Source: Planctomycetota bacterium (GTDB taxonomy: Bacteria > Planctomycetota > PLA2 > JAEUHO01). From it: a stretch of 64,000 nt of DNA. The notes beneath the pieces were generated by a model that made no database searches, was not told the DNA's origin, and saw only the letters and a program-made list of their open reading frames with translations. Shown one piece after another: positions 16,008-23,993 of this stretch. The stretch is taken from NCBI GenBank assembly GCA_028281445.1, contig JANQJW010000090.1, positions 1 through 64,000 of the forward strand, written 5' to 3'. The translations under genes were made by a program, and so were the position numbers. Numbering within the stretch: position 1 is the first letter of the stretch; each line of letters starts with the position of its first letter.

Positions 16008-17642
16008 ATGGTGCGTTGCGTGGGAATTGCGCTGCTACTGGCCTTGTGCACGGCGCCGGCGATCGCGCTGGACGACGCGCGGACCGAGATGGGCGTCGAC
16101 AAGGCGGTGCAGGAACTCAAGGTCACCGGTAGCGGGGTGCTGGTCGCGATCATCGACCGGGGCCTCGACTACGAGCACCCGGCGTTTCGCCAGGAGGACG
16201 GGTCGACGCGCCTTCACGCGATCTTCGACCTGACCAACGACGCAGGCGCGAAGTCCGAGGAGAACGTGCACGGCGTGGGGACGATCTACCCGCGCGCGGC
16301 CATCAACCAGGCGATCGAGAGCGGCAAGCCGCTGGGACCGAAGGACGACGAAGGCCGCGGCACGACGTCCGCGGGACTCGCCTGCGGCAACGGCGCAGGG
16401 AGCCCCGACGGCTCGCTGCGCGGCATCGCGCCCTTCGCGACGATGGTCTTCGTCAAGATCGCCTCGGACAACCCGCCGGACCCCATGGGTGAGGCGACCG
16501 GGGTGCGCTTCTTCGATCTCCAGCGCCTGCGCAGGGCCCTCGACTTCTGCGTCGCGCAGGCCGAGACCCTCAACATGCCGCTGGTGATGGTGATGAACTT
16601 CGGGCAGATCGGCGGCCCCACCGACGGCACCAGCCGGCTCTGCCGCCGCATCGACGAGTTGGTCGGCCCGGGCATCCCGGGCCGTGTGTTCGTTTCCGGC
16701 CCCGGCGACAAGGGCGACCGCAAGAACCGCGCGCGCGGCACCGTCGCCCAAGGCGCAACCGTGGTGCTGCCGGTCGAGAAGGAGGCCGAGAGCGAGGTCT
16801 TCATCGATCTCTGGTATCCGGACGACGATCGCTTCGACGTGACCATCAAGACCACGACGGCGTCGTTCGGTCCCTACAAGGCGCCAAAGACGGCGATCTC
16901 CAAGTACGAGAAGGAGTTCCAGTACTACCAGCTGAGCCACAAGCGCAACGCCTACCGGTCAGCGAGCAAGAAGCGCCAGATCCGCGTCGATCTCGTGGGA
17001 CCGCCGGGCCGCTACGAGATCCATCTCAAGGGCGACAAGGTGACCGCCGGCGGACAGTTCGTGGCGTTCATCGGACCGAACCCGTCCAACCCGCTGCACG
17101 AGCCCTTCAACCGCTTCGAGGGGCACGTCGCGCCAGGCAGCATCTGGGACGGCGCGACGGCGAAGCACGCGATCTGCCCGGGCAGCTACGTGTTGCGCAT
17201 GGAGTGGAAGAGCATCACCAAGCGCGACGTCGCCGCGCTCGGCGAAGGCAAGCCGGGCGAGCACTGGCTGGGCAGCGGAAGCGGTCCTACCGTCGACGGG
17301 CGCAACGGCATCGATTTCTGCGTCCCGGCCGACCGTGTCGCGACGGTCTACGCACCCGGATCCGAGTGGTCCGAGCGCGTCACCTACCTCAAGTCCGACG
17401 ACCACGGCTGTCTCTACGGCATGTCCGGCGGCACGGGCGCGGCTGCGGCCCTCACGGGTGGGGTCATCGCCTTGATGCTGGAGCTCGACCCGACGCTCGA
17501 CGCGATCCAGATCCGAACGATCCTGCGCGAGACGGCGAAGAAGGACGAGAAAACGGGAGTGGTCCCCAACACGAAGTGGGGACACGGGAAGATGGATGCG
17601 TATTCGGCGTTGAAGAGGGTGAAGGCGGGGAAGGTGAAGTAG
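16008..17642 (+). CDS. Exported subtilisin-like (S8) protein with catalytic His replaced
   Basis: A 544-residue protein, signal peptide 1-20 (CVGIALLLALCTAPAIA). It has the subtilase order: D50 in 'VAIIDRGLDYEHPAF', the His region 'DDEGRGTTSAGLACGNG' and S473 in 'GMSGGTGAAAALTGGVIALM'. The histidine of the canonical GHGTHVAG is R117 here, and the usual SMAAP after the serine is SGGTG. A ~200-residue insert separates the His and Ser regions, as in several large-insert subtilases. Loss of the His argues for a non-catalytic or altered enzyme. Start at 16008 follows GGGAGG. Its stop codon TAG is the first triplet of a repeat element. Confidence 0.8.
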   Translation: MVRCVGIALLLALCTAPAIALDDARTEMGVDKAVQELKVTGSGVLVAIIDRGLDYEHPAFRQEDGSTRLHAIFDLTNDAGAKSEENVHGVGTIYPRAAINQAIESGKPLGPKDDEGRGTTSAGLACGNGAGSPDGSLRGIAPFATMVFVKIASDNPPDPMGEATGVRFFDLQRLRRALDFCVAQAETLNMPLVMVMNFGQIGGPTDGTSRLCRRIDELVGPGIPGRVFVSGPGDKGDRKNRARGTVAQGATVVLPVEKEAESEVFIDLWYPDDDRFDVTIKTTTASFGPYKAPKTAISKYEKEFQYYQLSHKRNAYRSASKKRQIRVDLVGPPGRYEIHLKGDKVTAGGQFVAFIGPNPSNPLHEPFNRFEGHVAPGSIWDGATAKHAICPGSYVLRMEWKSITKRDVAALGEGKPGEHWLGSGSGPTVDGRNGIDFCVPADRVATVYAPGSEWSERVTYLKSDDHGCLYGMSGGTGAAAALTGGVIALMLELDPTLDAIQIRTILRETAKKDEKTGVVPNTKWGHGKMDAYSALKRVKAGKVK

Positions 17643-17817
17643 GGGCGACCCTTGTGGTCGCCCCGCGACGCGTTCAACGAGTCACGGCGTTCCCTGTTCG
17701 GGCAGCCCTTGTTGCTGCCCGCGAGAACCTAGAACGCGGGCGGGCACAAGGCCCGCCCCTACAGGGGCTCCCCACGCTGCGGAATCGCGGGTTGGGCGAC
17801 CACAAGGGTCGCCCCTA
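17639..17817. repeat. Palindromic intergenic repeat A, copy 1
   Basis: A 179-bp element that starts GTAGGGGCGACC and ends GGTCGCCCCTAC. It holds four small palindromes in order, each a GC arm around CTTGT or ACAAG (GGGCGACC/GTCGCCC, GGGCAGC/GCTGCCC, GGCGGGC/GCCCGCC, GGGCGACC/GGTCGCCC), and is itself an overall inverted repeat. A second copy lies at 44626. It lies exactly between convergent genes and supplies the TAG stop of each. It could act as a two-way terminator. Confidence 0.85.
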
Positions 17818-19269
17818 CTCCCCCGACAAGAACTTCAGCGTCGTCACCTTGTACTTGTCGGCGATCCGCTTGTTGATCTCATCGAGCTTGTCCGCGGGCA
17901 CGACGAAGTCCGAGTGCAGCCCCTCGAACCGGAACACGTGGAAACCGCCCTCAGGCGTCTCGAGAGCTTTCGACACGTCGGCGAACTCGTTGATCTCGAT
18001 CCCGTTGACGGTCTTCACCGGCAGGTGGTAGATGCCCTCGAAGCCCTTGTTCGACTTGTCCTGCAACAGCCGGTCGGCATAGATCACACGCTTGCGCTTC
18101 GTCGGGGCGTCCCAGTTGGCACGCTCGCGATAGCGCCGCAGGATCACGCCGCCGGGCGAGCGGGATACGCTTGATCCCGACGTCAGCTCGAGCAGGACGA
18201 GTCCGCCGACCACCATGAACTGGGGCCGGCTCCCCGCGTAGCCGTCGGGGATACGCTTCTCGCCGGGCTTCTGCCCCTTGAGATGGATGTCGACGCCCAT
18301 CTCCGCGCCGTCGCGGAGGATCTTCGCGCGGATCTTGTCGCCGGCGTAGCGGCGCCCGCTGAGCAGGTAGCTCGAGTCGAGCCGCCCGTGGCGCTCGTGG
18401 ACGAACTTGCCCTCGTCGTCGAGGTCGTACCCGTCCATGGCAAGGATCACGTCGCCGACCTTGAGCGTGTCGTGGCCGGTGCGGCCCTCGACCGTGCGCG
18501 TAACGGCGATCCCGTGCTGGTTCTCTGCGAGACCGTAGTAGGTGCGCAGATCCGCTCGGAGCAAGCGCGCGGTCCAGAACCCCGGGCCGGGGAGACCGTT
18601 GTAGGCGTCGTCGTCGAAGTCATCCAGGTAGCGCCGCATCGTCTCGACCGAGAGGATGTTCGCCTGCTGGCGACTGCCGTAGGTGCTCGTCACGAGCCCG
18701 ACGACCTTGCCGTCATTCAGCGCGACCTGGCCGTCGCCGCTGTCGGAGAGCGTCGTCTTGAGCTGCAGCGTCAAGCCCGTGGAGCCCGCGATCGCGCGGA
18801 TCACGCGCGCGGTGTAGCGCTCCGGGATGTTGTCGCGTCCGAGCTGATGGAGGTCGATCTCGTCATCGAGCTTGACCGGGTCGCCGATCGGCAGCGGCTT
18901 GAGCGTCTTCTCGAGGAAGTCGTCGTCACACGCCACCAACGCGAGCCCGGCGCGCCGATCCACGTGCTCGAGCTTGGCGGGGTAACGCCGTGCGCTGTTG
19001 GCCAGCGAGACCTCGATCATGCGCTGGTTGGTCACGCTCGAGGACTTGGTCAGGATCAGCCCGGGCCTGACGACAACGCCGCGACTCGTGCGCGTGCTCT
19101 CGCGGCCCAGCTTCCAGGGCGCCGTGCGCTCCCAGGACTGACTGGTCACGTGCAGCCGAACGAGGGCAGCACGCAGCTTGGGCGCCAGGTCCTCGTCCGC
19201 TGCGTGGAGCGAGGTCGAAGGAACAAAGACAGCGGCCAGGAGGGCCGCCACGGAGAGAACGCGGATCAT
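17815..19269 (-). CDS. Exported HtrA-like pseudoprotease with PDZ domains
   Basis: A 484-residue exported protein, signal peptide 1-23 (VAALLAAVFVPSTSLHA). It parallels the HtrA-like protein encoded immediately upstream, with the trypsin-like domain at about 30-215. All three catalytic residues are changed. The histidine region reads 'LILTKSSSVTNQ' where the partner has LMTNAHV. The aspartate region reads 'RRAGLALVACDDDF' instead of CDLAVITVDDD. The serine region reads 'SDSGDGQVALNDGKVVG' instead of NPGNSGGP...KVVG. A PDZ domain around 240-325 ('GHDTLKVGDVILAMDG') and a second near 410-450 ('LPVKTVNGIEINEF') remain. Start is one base after the partner's stop (TAGGATG), so the two are coupled. 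Confidence 0.8.
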   Translation of the reverse strand: MIRVLSVAALLAAVFVPSTSLHAADEDLAPKLRAALVRLHVTSQSWERTAPWKLGRESTRTSRGVVVRPGLILTKSSSVTNQRMIEVSLANSARRYPAKLEHVDRRAGLALVACDDDFLEKTLKPLPIGDPVKLDDEIDLHQLGRDNIPERYTARVIRAIAGSTGLTLQLKTTLSDSGDGQVALNDGKVVGLVTSTYGSRQQANILSVETMRRYLDDFDDDAYNGLPGPGFWTARLLRADLRTYYGLAENQHGIAVTRTVEGRTGHDTLKVGDVILAMDGYDLDDEGKFVHERHGRLDSSYLLSGRRYAGDKIRAKILRDGAEMGVDIHLKGQKPGEKRIPDGYAGSRPQFMVVGGLVLLELTSGSSVSRSPGGVILRRYRERANWDAPTKRKRVIYADRLLQDKSNKGFEGIYHLPVKTVNGIEINEFADVSKALETPEGGFHVFRFEGLHSDFVVPADKLDEINKRIADKYKVTTLKFLSGE

Positions 19270-19270
19270 C

Positions 19271-20803
19271 CTAGTTCTCCTTCTTCGGCTTGATGTAGCG
19301 GTCTTCCGCGATCTGGTGCTGCTTGAGGATCTTCGGATGAACCTCGCGGATCTTCTTCATGTCGAGGATCAACGGCAGGACGTTGACGCCCTCGAACTCG
19401 ACCTTGATCAGGTCCTTCTCGGACTTGTCGATGATCTCGACGAAGTGGGCGAAGTCCTTGGGCTCGACGCCGTCGACCTTCTCGACGATGGCGTCCCGGT
19501 AGGTGATGTAGCGCGTACTCGGATGACGCATCACGCGGCTCAACAGCACGAGCTGCTCGCGCGACTTGCCCTGCTCGGCGACCGTCCGGTAGTACTGCTG
19601 CATGTAGTAGCTGAGGTCGTTGCTGCGTCCCCAGCCGATGTAGTTCTCCGTGAGCGGAACGAAGAGGTAGCCACCGAGCACCATGTACTCGGGACGCTCG
19701 TCGTAGACGCGGCCGGGCTTCATGCGCGCTTCCCAGCCGGTCAGCGTGATCTCGACATCGAACACCTTGCCGTCCCGCAACACGGTGAGCGTAACGGTCT
19801 CCCCGATCTGCTTGCCCTCGACAACGAAGGCGAAGTCGAAGAACTCGTCGCCCACCTTCACCGTGCCGTCGGCCTCGATCTTCACGCCGTCGATCTTCAG
19901 GATCACGTCGTTGCGCTTGAGCTTCCCCACGGAGCTGGCGAACGGCACGGGCTTGAGTACAAGCACGCCGCCGTCCTCGTTCTCCGAGACACCGAGGAAG
20001 TCGCGCAGGGTCGGGTTGCGCAAGTTGGCACTGTAGATCCCGAGCTCGGGGTAGCCGTGGTAGACGTCGTCCTTGATGTCGACCAGGAAGTGACGGATCA
20101 CGGACGGCGCGATCATGTAGCCGATGTTCTGCGAGAAGAAGCGGCCCTGGAAGGCAACGCCGACGACCTTGTCGTTCTGCAGCACCGGGCCGCCGCTGTT
20201 GCCGGGGTTGATCGCGGCATCGGTCTGGATCGTGAGGTGCTCGTCGGCGCCCGTGTGCACGTAGGTGTGCACCTCGATGCGCGAGACGACGCCCTCGGTG
20301 ATCGAGAGCTTTGCGCCGCCCGTCGGGTAGCCGACCGTCATCACCTTCGAACGCATCGCGGGACGGTCGCCGACCTCGAGGGGCTCCATGCCCTCCCAGA
20401 ACGAGTCGTCGTCGACGGTGATCACGGCGAGGTCGCAGTCGTGCCCGGCGAAGAGCGTGCGCGCCTCGTAGCGCTTCACGCGGTCGGCGCGCTTGACCTG
20501 CATGTTCTTCGCGTCGCTGATCACGTGCGCGTTGGTCATCAGCATCTTGTCGCCGATGTAGAAGGCGCTGCCGCTGCCCCCCGAAGGACGCGGCCGCTGC
20601 CACGGTCTGCGGTAGTCCTCGGACTGCGAGACAACGAAGACCTTCACGATCGACGCGCGCAGCCGCTCCATGTCGGCCACCGGCGGCGGCCCGGAGGGCG
20701 GCGCCCCGGCGGGCGGATCCTTGGGAGCGGCAACCAGCGGCGCCGCGGAGAACACCAGGACCAGCGCGAGCGCGCTGATCCACGAAACGCGAAGTGCTTG
20801 CAT
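19271..20803 (-). CDS. Exported HtrA/DegP-like serine protease with PDZ domains
   Basis: A 510-residue exported protease, signal peptide 1-26. The S1C trypsin-like triad is intact: H93 (MTNAHV), D124 (HDCDLAV) and S203 in 'NPGNSGGPV'. A PDZ domain follows at about 260-350 ('VGKLKRNDVILKIDGVKIE') and a second, weaker one around 435-485 ('DAIVEKVDGVEPKDFAHF'). HtrA proteases degrade or refold damaged envelope proteins. Its coupled pseudoprotease partner downstream suggests a mixed complex or regulated pair. TACAAT 29 nt upstream of the ATG is a good -10 candidate. Confidence 0.88.
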   Translation of the reverse strand: MQALRVSWISALALVLVFSAAPLVAAPKDPPAGAPPSGPPPVADMERLRASIVKVFVVSQSEDYRRPWQRPRPSGGSGSAFYIGDKMLMTNAHVISDAKNMQVKRADRVKRYEARTLFAGHDCDLAVITVDDDSFWEGMEPLEVGDRPAMRSKVMTVGYPTGGAKLSITEGVVSRIEVHTYVHTGADEHLTIQTDAAINPGNSGGPVLQNDKVVGVAFQGRFFSQNIGYMIAPSVIRHFLVDIKDDVYHGYPELGIYSANLRNPTLRDFLGVSENEDGGVLVLKPVPFASSVGKLKRNDVILKIDGVKIEADGTVKVGDEFFDFAFVVEGKQIGETVTLTVLRDGKVFDVEITLTGWEARMKPGRVYDERPEYMVLGGYLFVPLTENYIGWGRSNDLSYYMQQYYRTVAEQGKSREQLVLLSRVMRHPSTRYITYRDAIVEKVDGVEPKDFAHFVEIIDKSEKDLIKVEFEGVNVLPLILDMKKIREVHPKILKQHQIAEDRYIKPKKEN

Positions 20804-20832
20804 TGGGTCCCTTTGCCTACGAGCGGAGGCGG

Positions 20833-20838
20833 ATTGTA
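20833..20838 (-). promoter_or_regulatory. Candidate -10 element (TACAAT) for the HtrA pair
   Basis: TACAAT (one mismatch to TATAAT) lies 29 nt before the ATG at 20803, with an AAAGGGA ribosome-site region in the leader. No clear -35 was found. Confidence 0.4.
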
Positions 20839-20873
20839 TGCAGGCGTACGGGCGTACCGGCCGCGGAATCGGG

Positions 20874-21257
20874 CTACGAGGGCCTTTCCCCCTCGATCAG
20901 CTCGATCGCTCGCTCGGCATCGATGCGCAAGTCGGGATCGCCTTCCTCGGCGGCGGCGCGCAGCGCCGGTAGCGCCGCCTCGCCGTGCGCGACGAGATCC
21001 GCGACCGCTTTGCGGCACGGCCCCGGCTCGCCGCTGCGGAGGACCTCGATCAAGGTGTCGACGTCCGGACGCTCTTCCACCACCTCCGGGCTCTCCCAGG
21101 GATCGGGCACGGACGGGTCGTAGTCGAAGGGCGCCTCCTCCTCCTCTTCTTCCTCGCCGCGCTCGGGGTCGTTCGTCGGCAGCTTGATGACGAACGAGAG
21201 AAAGAAGAGGACCAGGAAGCCGATGAGCAACGAGGCAATGATCTCGACGAAGGTCAT
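20874..21257 (-). CDS. Small membrane-anchored HEAT-like protein
   Basis: A 127-residue protein: one N-terminal membrane helix (residues 5-24, IIASLLIGFLVLFFLSFVI), a very acidic linker with a run of seven glutamates (35-41), and a C-terminal helical pair 'LIEVLRSGEPGPCRKAVADL' / 'LPALRAAAEEGDPDLRIDAE' that resembles one and a half HEAT repeats. The start overlaps the stop of the upstream gene by one base (TAATG). No named family is recognised. Confidence 0.68.
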   Translation of the reverse strand: MTFVEIIASLLIGFLVLFFLSFVIKLPTNDPERGEEEEEEEAPFDYDPSVPDPWESPEVVEERPDVDTLIEVLRSGEPGPCRKAVADLVAHGEAALPALRAAAEEGDPDLRIDAERAIELIEGERPS

Positions 21258-22033
21258 TAGTTGCCGGCTCGCGCCTCGACGCCGATGCTCATCTCGCCGC
21301 CGCGGAGACCGAGGAAGTCATCCTCTTCCACGCTGTAGTCGTTGTTGAAGCGCCGCGCCTTCTCAGGCCCCAGCGTCTTCTGGATCGCCGACTCGCGCTC
21401 GCCTTGGATGGTCATGATCTCGCCGATGTTGCTCATGACCTTGGGCATGTACTTGGGAATCAGCTTCTGGGCACCGCCGGGCGTCTTGGCCGCGTCCATG
21501 ATCTCGCGCTTGACCTCCTCGGGGTCGCCGTCGGGTCCCGCCAGCAGCTTGAAGACCCGGCTCTGCGTGTTCTCGAAGATGCGCCGCAGCTCGTCTTCCT
21601 GCTGGGCCGTGAGCTCCAGCTCGCGAGCAGCCTCCGCCAGCGGCACGCGCTTGCGGCCACGACGCCGGCCGCGACGCGACGTGCCGTCCTTCTCCTCGGC
21701 CTCGCGCGCTGCCGCCAGCTTCTCCTCGACCGTCTTGCCGACGCGCTCATCGATCTTCGCCACGAGCGCTTCGAGGACCTCGTCACCGGCCGCGTTCACG
21801 ATCGCCCCCCCATCGCGCGCCCCGGCCGCGCCCCGGGTCGTCGCCAACGTGCCCGGCGGGCTCGCCTGCGCGTCAAGCTGCCGCTCGATTCTTGCGAGGC
21901 GTTCCTGGATCGGCGCCCAGTCGAGGTCGGCGCCGCCGCCCCCGGAGCCATCGCCCTGCAGCGCGTGCACGGTGAACGCGCCGCCGACACCGGCAAGGAG
22001 TCCGACGATCGATGCGAGCAGGGTCTGGTTCAT
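21257..22033 (-). CDS. Membrane-anchored coiled-coil protein, unknown function
   Basis: A 258-residue protein with an N-terminal membrane helix (residues 5-25), a glycine-rich linker, coiled-coil stretches at about 40-56 and 85-120, a basic patch 'RRGRRRGRKR', and a C-terminal helical region from 130 on ('LELTAQQEDELRRIFENT'). The last part resembles LTxxQ-type periplasmic helical proteins (Spy/CpxP-like: L-T-x2-Q-x4-L), which suggests a periplasmic chaperone or sensor, but only weakly. GGGAGG precedes the ATG and TAGCTT lies further upstream. The downstream small HEAT-like gene is coupled to it. Confidence 0.68.
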   Translation of the reverse strand: MNQTLLASIVGLLAGVGGAFTVHALQGDGSGGGGADLDWAPIQERLARIERQLDAQASPPGTLATTRGAAGARDGGAIVNAAGDEVLEALVAKIDERVGKTVEEKLAAAREAEEKDGTSRRGRRRGRKRVPLAEAARELELTAQQEDELRRIFENTQSRVFKLLAGPDGDPEEVKREIMDAAKTPGGAQKLIPKYMPKVMSNIGEIMTIQGERESAIQKTLGPEKARRFNNDYSVEEDDFLGLRGGEMSIGVEARAGN

Positions 22034-22057
22034 GGGTCCTCCCGGTCGTGCACGAAG

Positions 22058-22732
22058 CTACACGCGCCAGTCCACTACGTCCTCGCCCAGCGCAGTGTTG
22101 GCCCTGCTGAAGTGACGGCATCCGCGGAAGTAGCGGACGGAGAGCGGCGACGGGTGGCCGGCCTCCAGGACGACGTGCGGCACCTCGAGGAGCCGCGCCT
22201 TCTTGCGTGCGTCGTTGCCCCACAGCAGGAACACCCGCGGCTGGTCGCTCGCAGCGAGATGCGCGATCACCGCGTCCGTAACGGCCTCCCAGCCGCGGCG
22301 GCGGTGCGATCCGGCCTCACCCGCACGAACGGTGAGCACCGCATTCAACAGCAGCACGCCTTGCCGTGCCCACGGTGTGAGGTCGCCGCTCCCCGTCATC
22401 GTGGCGCCGGTGTCTTCTTCGACCTCGGCGAAGATGTTGCGCAGCGACCGCGGCAACGCGCCGTCGCCGCGATAGGAGAACGCCAGCCCGTGGGCATGGC
22501 CCGGCGTCGGATACGGATCCTGGCCGAGGATCACGAGGCGCACAGCGTCAGGTTCTACGGCGTTCAGCGCAGCGAAGATCGCATCACGCGGCGGCAGCAC
22601 CGGATGGCCGGCCTCGTGCTCGGATCGCAGGAACGCGTCGAGCGCATGAATCGCTTCGTGCGGGACGATCTGCCGCCACGCCTCGCTACGGAGGCTGTCG
22701 ATCAACGGTGCGCGCGTCGTCTCAGAGGCCAA
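22058..22732 (-). CDS. ung: Uracil-DNA glycosylase, family 1
   Basis: Removes uracil from DNA as the first step of base excision repair. Family 1 motifs are present: 'VILGQDPYPTPGHAHGLAFS' with the catalytic aspartate D72 in GQDPYP, 'GVLLLNAVLTVRAGEAGSH', and the C-terminal 'HPSPLS' loop that inserts into the minor groove. The proline at the last position of GQDPY-P replaces the usual histidine (GQDPYH). No ATG exists near the domain start. TTG at 22732 gives 224 residues (E. coli 229) and overlaps the upstream gene by 11 nt; TTG at 22705 is an alternative. Confidence 0.88.
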   Translation of the reverse strand: MASETTRAPLIDSLRSEAWRQIVPHEAIHALDAFLRSEHEAGHPVLPPRDAIFAALNAVEPDAVRLVILGQDPYPTPGHAHGLAFSYRGDGALPRSLRNIFAEVEEDTGATMTGSGDLTPWARQGVLLLNAVLTVRAGEAGSHRRRGWEAVTDAVIAHLAASDQPRVFLLWGNDARKKARLLEVPHVVLEAGHPSPLSVRYFRGCRHFSRANTALGEDVVDWRV

Positions 22733-23933
22733 GGCGTCGCTTGATCTCCTGAATGGACGCTGCGCGTTGCGTGCGCGATGCGTTGACGTCGAACGTGACC
22801 GGCGCTCCCAGCAAGGCCTCCGCAAGGAGCGCGCCCGCGAGTCGTACCGACTGCACGTCGTCGTCGAGCAGGCCGGGAACCGCAGCGCGCGCCTCCGCAT
22901 CTGCGACCTTGCGGTCGGGCACGCCGCGCAAGCCGTACGCGGCCGCCGCGCGCACGCCGGGCGCCGTGTGATCGAGAAGCGCCCCGAGCCGCTTCGCGCC
23001 GCCCTCGATCCCGAAGTACGCCAGGGCCTTCGCCGCCTGGCTCAAGGCCTCGGCATCGTCCGCTGCGAGCTGCTTCAGGAGAACCGCGCCGATTCGCTCG
23101 CGGTCTTCTACGCTCCACCCGTGCTGGGCACCGAGCACGAGCAGGTGCGCACGCAGCATGGGAGAGCCGTGGGCGAGCAACCGCTCGAAGACGACCGCAT
23201 CGAGCAGGCGCTCACGCGGGACAGCGGCGATGACCCCGGCCTGCACGGCATCGGTTCGCTCGAGCAGGATGTCGCCAACCAGCGCACTGGTTGCGCCGCC
23301 CCGAGGCAGTGCGCCCGTGAGCCGTGCAGCGGCCTTGAGCTTCGCGGGGCTTGCCTCCTTCAGCAGCCGGCCCAGGGCGGCGATCTGCTCGCTCGTGGCT
23401 TCGGACGCACGCGCCATGGCATAGGCAACGCGCGCCTTGTCGCCGCTCGCCGCGTCATCGAGCCAGCGCTTGACGGGATCGGACGTGGTGAGCGCCTGGC
23501 CCTTCTCGAGCAGGGCCTTGGTTCGCGCGAGATTGTCGCTCACGTCCTTGCGATGCCGCTCGAGCGCGTCGGCGCGCGCCTTCTCCGTGGCACGCAGGGC
23601 GTCGTTCTTGTCCGCGCGCGCACGCTCGGCGGCGAGCTGGGCCTCCAGGGTGTCGACGCGCGCCCGGGCCTTGCGGTGCGCCGCCTGCTCTTTCGACAGC
23701 TGTTCGTCGAGGGAGTGCTCGCGCGCGGAGATGAGACGAACGTTGGCTCTCGGCAGATCCGTCTGGTTCACCACGGCGCCCGCTTCGATCGCCTGCAAGT
23801 CGTCACGCACCTTGGCCAGCTTGCCGCGCGCACGTTGCGCGGCGTCGAGCTGCATGAAGGCGAAGATGGCGACGAAGATCAACGCCACCCAGGGGATGGT
23901 CCAGCGCGCGCCGCCGCCTGTGTCTTCCGTCAT
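22722..23933 (-). CDS. Membrane-anchored coiled-coil protein with HEAT-like repeats
   Basis: A 403-residue protein. One membrane helix at about 12-27 (WVALIFVAIFAFMQL) is followed by a long coiled coil at about 30-155, rich in K/R/E/A heptads. The C-terminal half has alpha-helical HEAT-like repeats ('LGALLDHTAPGVRAAAAYGL', 'VPGLLDDDVQSVRLAGALLA'). Such proteins are usually interaction scaffolds. The ATG at 23933 is preferred to the GTG at 23942 because AGGAG lies 8 nt upstream of it. The stop lies inside the start region of the uracil-DNA glycosylase gene. Confidence 0.72.
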   Translation of the reverse strand: MTEDTGGGARWTIPWVALIFVAIFAFMQLDAAQRARGKLAKVRDDLQAIEAGAVVNQTDLPRANVRLISAREHSLDEQLSKEQAAHRKARARVDTLEAQLAAERARADKNDALRATEKARADALERHRKDVSDNLARTKALLEKGQALTTSDPVKRWLDDAASGDKARVAYAMARASEATSEQIAALGRLLKEASPAKLKAAARLTGALPRGGATSALVGDILLERTDAVQAGVIAAVPRERLLDAVVFERLLAHGSPMLRAHLLVLGAQHGWSVEDRERIGAVLLKQLAADDAEALSQAAKALAYFGIEGGAKRLGALLDHTAPGVRAAAAYGLRGVPDRKVADAEARAAVPGLLDDDVQSVRLAGALLAEALLGAPVTFDVNASRTQRAASIQEIKRRLGL

Positions 23934-23977
23934 CGGTTCCACTCCTGGTTTGGACCGGGTCTCCCGGGGCCCCCTGA

Positions 23978-23983
23978 TACTGT
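23978..23983 (+). promoter_or_regulatory. Candidate -10 element (TACTGT), leaderless start
   Basis: TACTGT ends 10 nt before the ATG at 23994 with no ribosome site between. Confidence 0.35.
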
Positions 23984-23993
23984 CACCCGACCC

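Noticed and set aside
17639-17817. CRISPR-like reading of the repeated palindromes in repeat A
   Set aside because: The units differ in sequence, alternate orientation and have no regular spacers; no cas gene is present.
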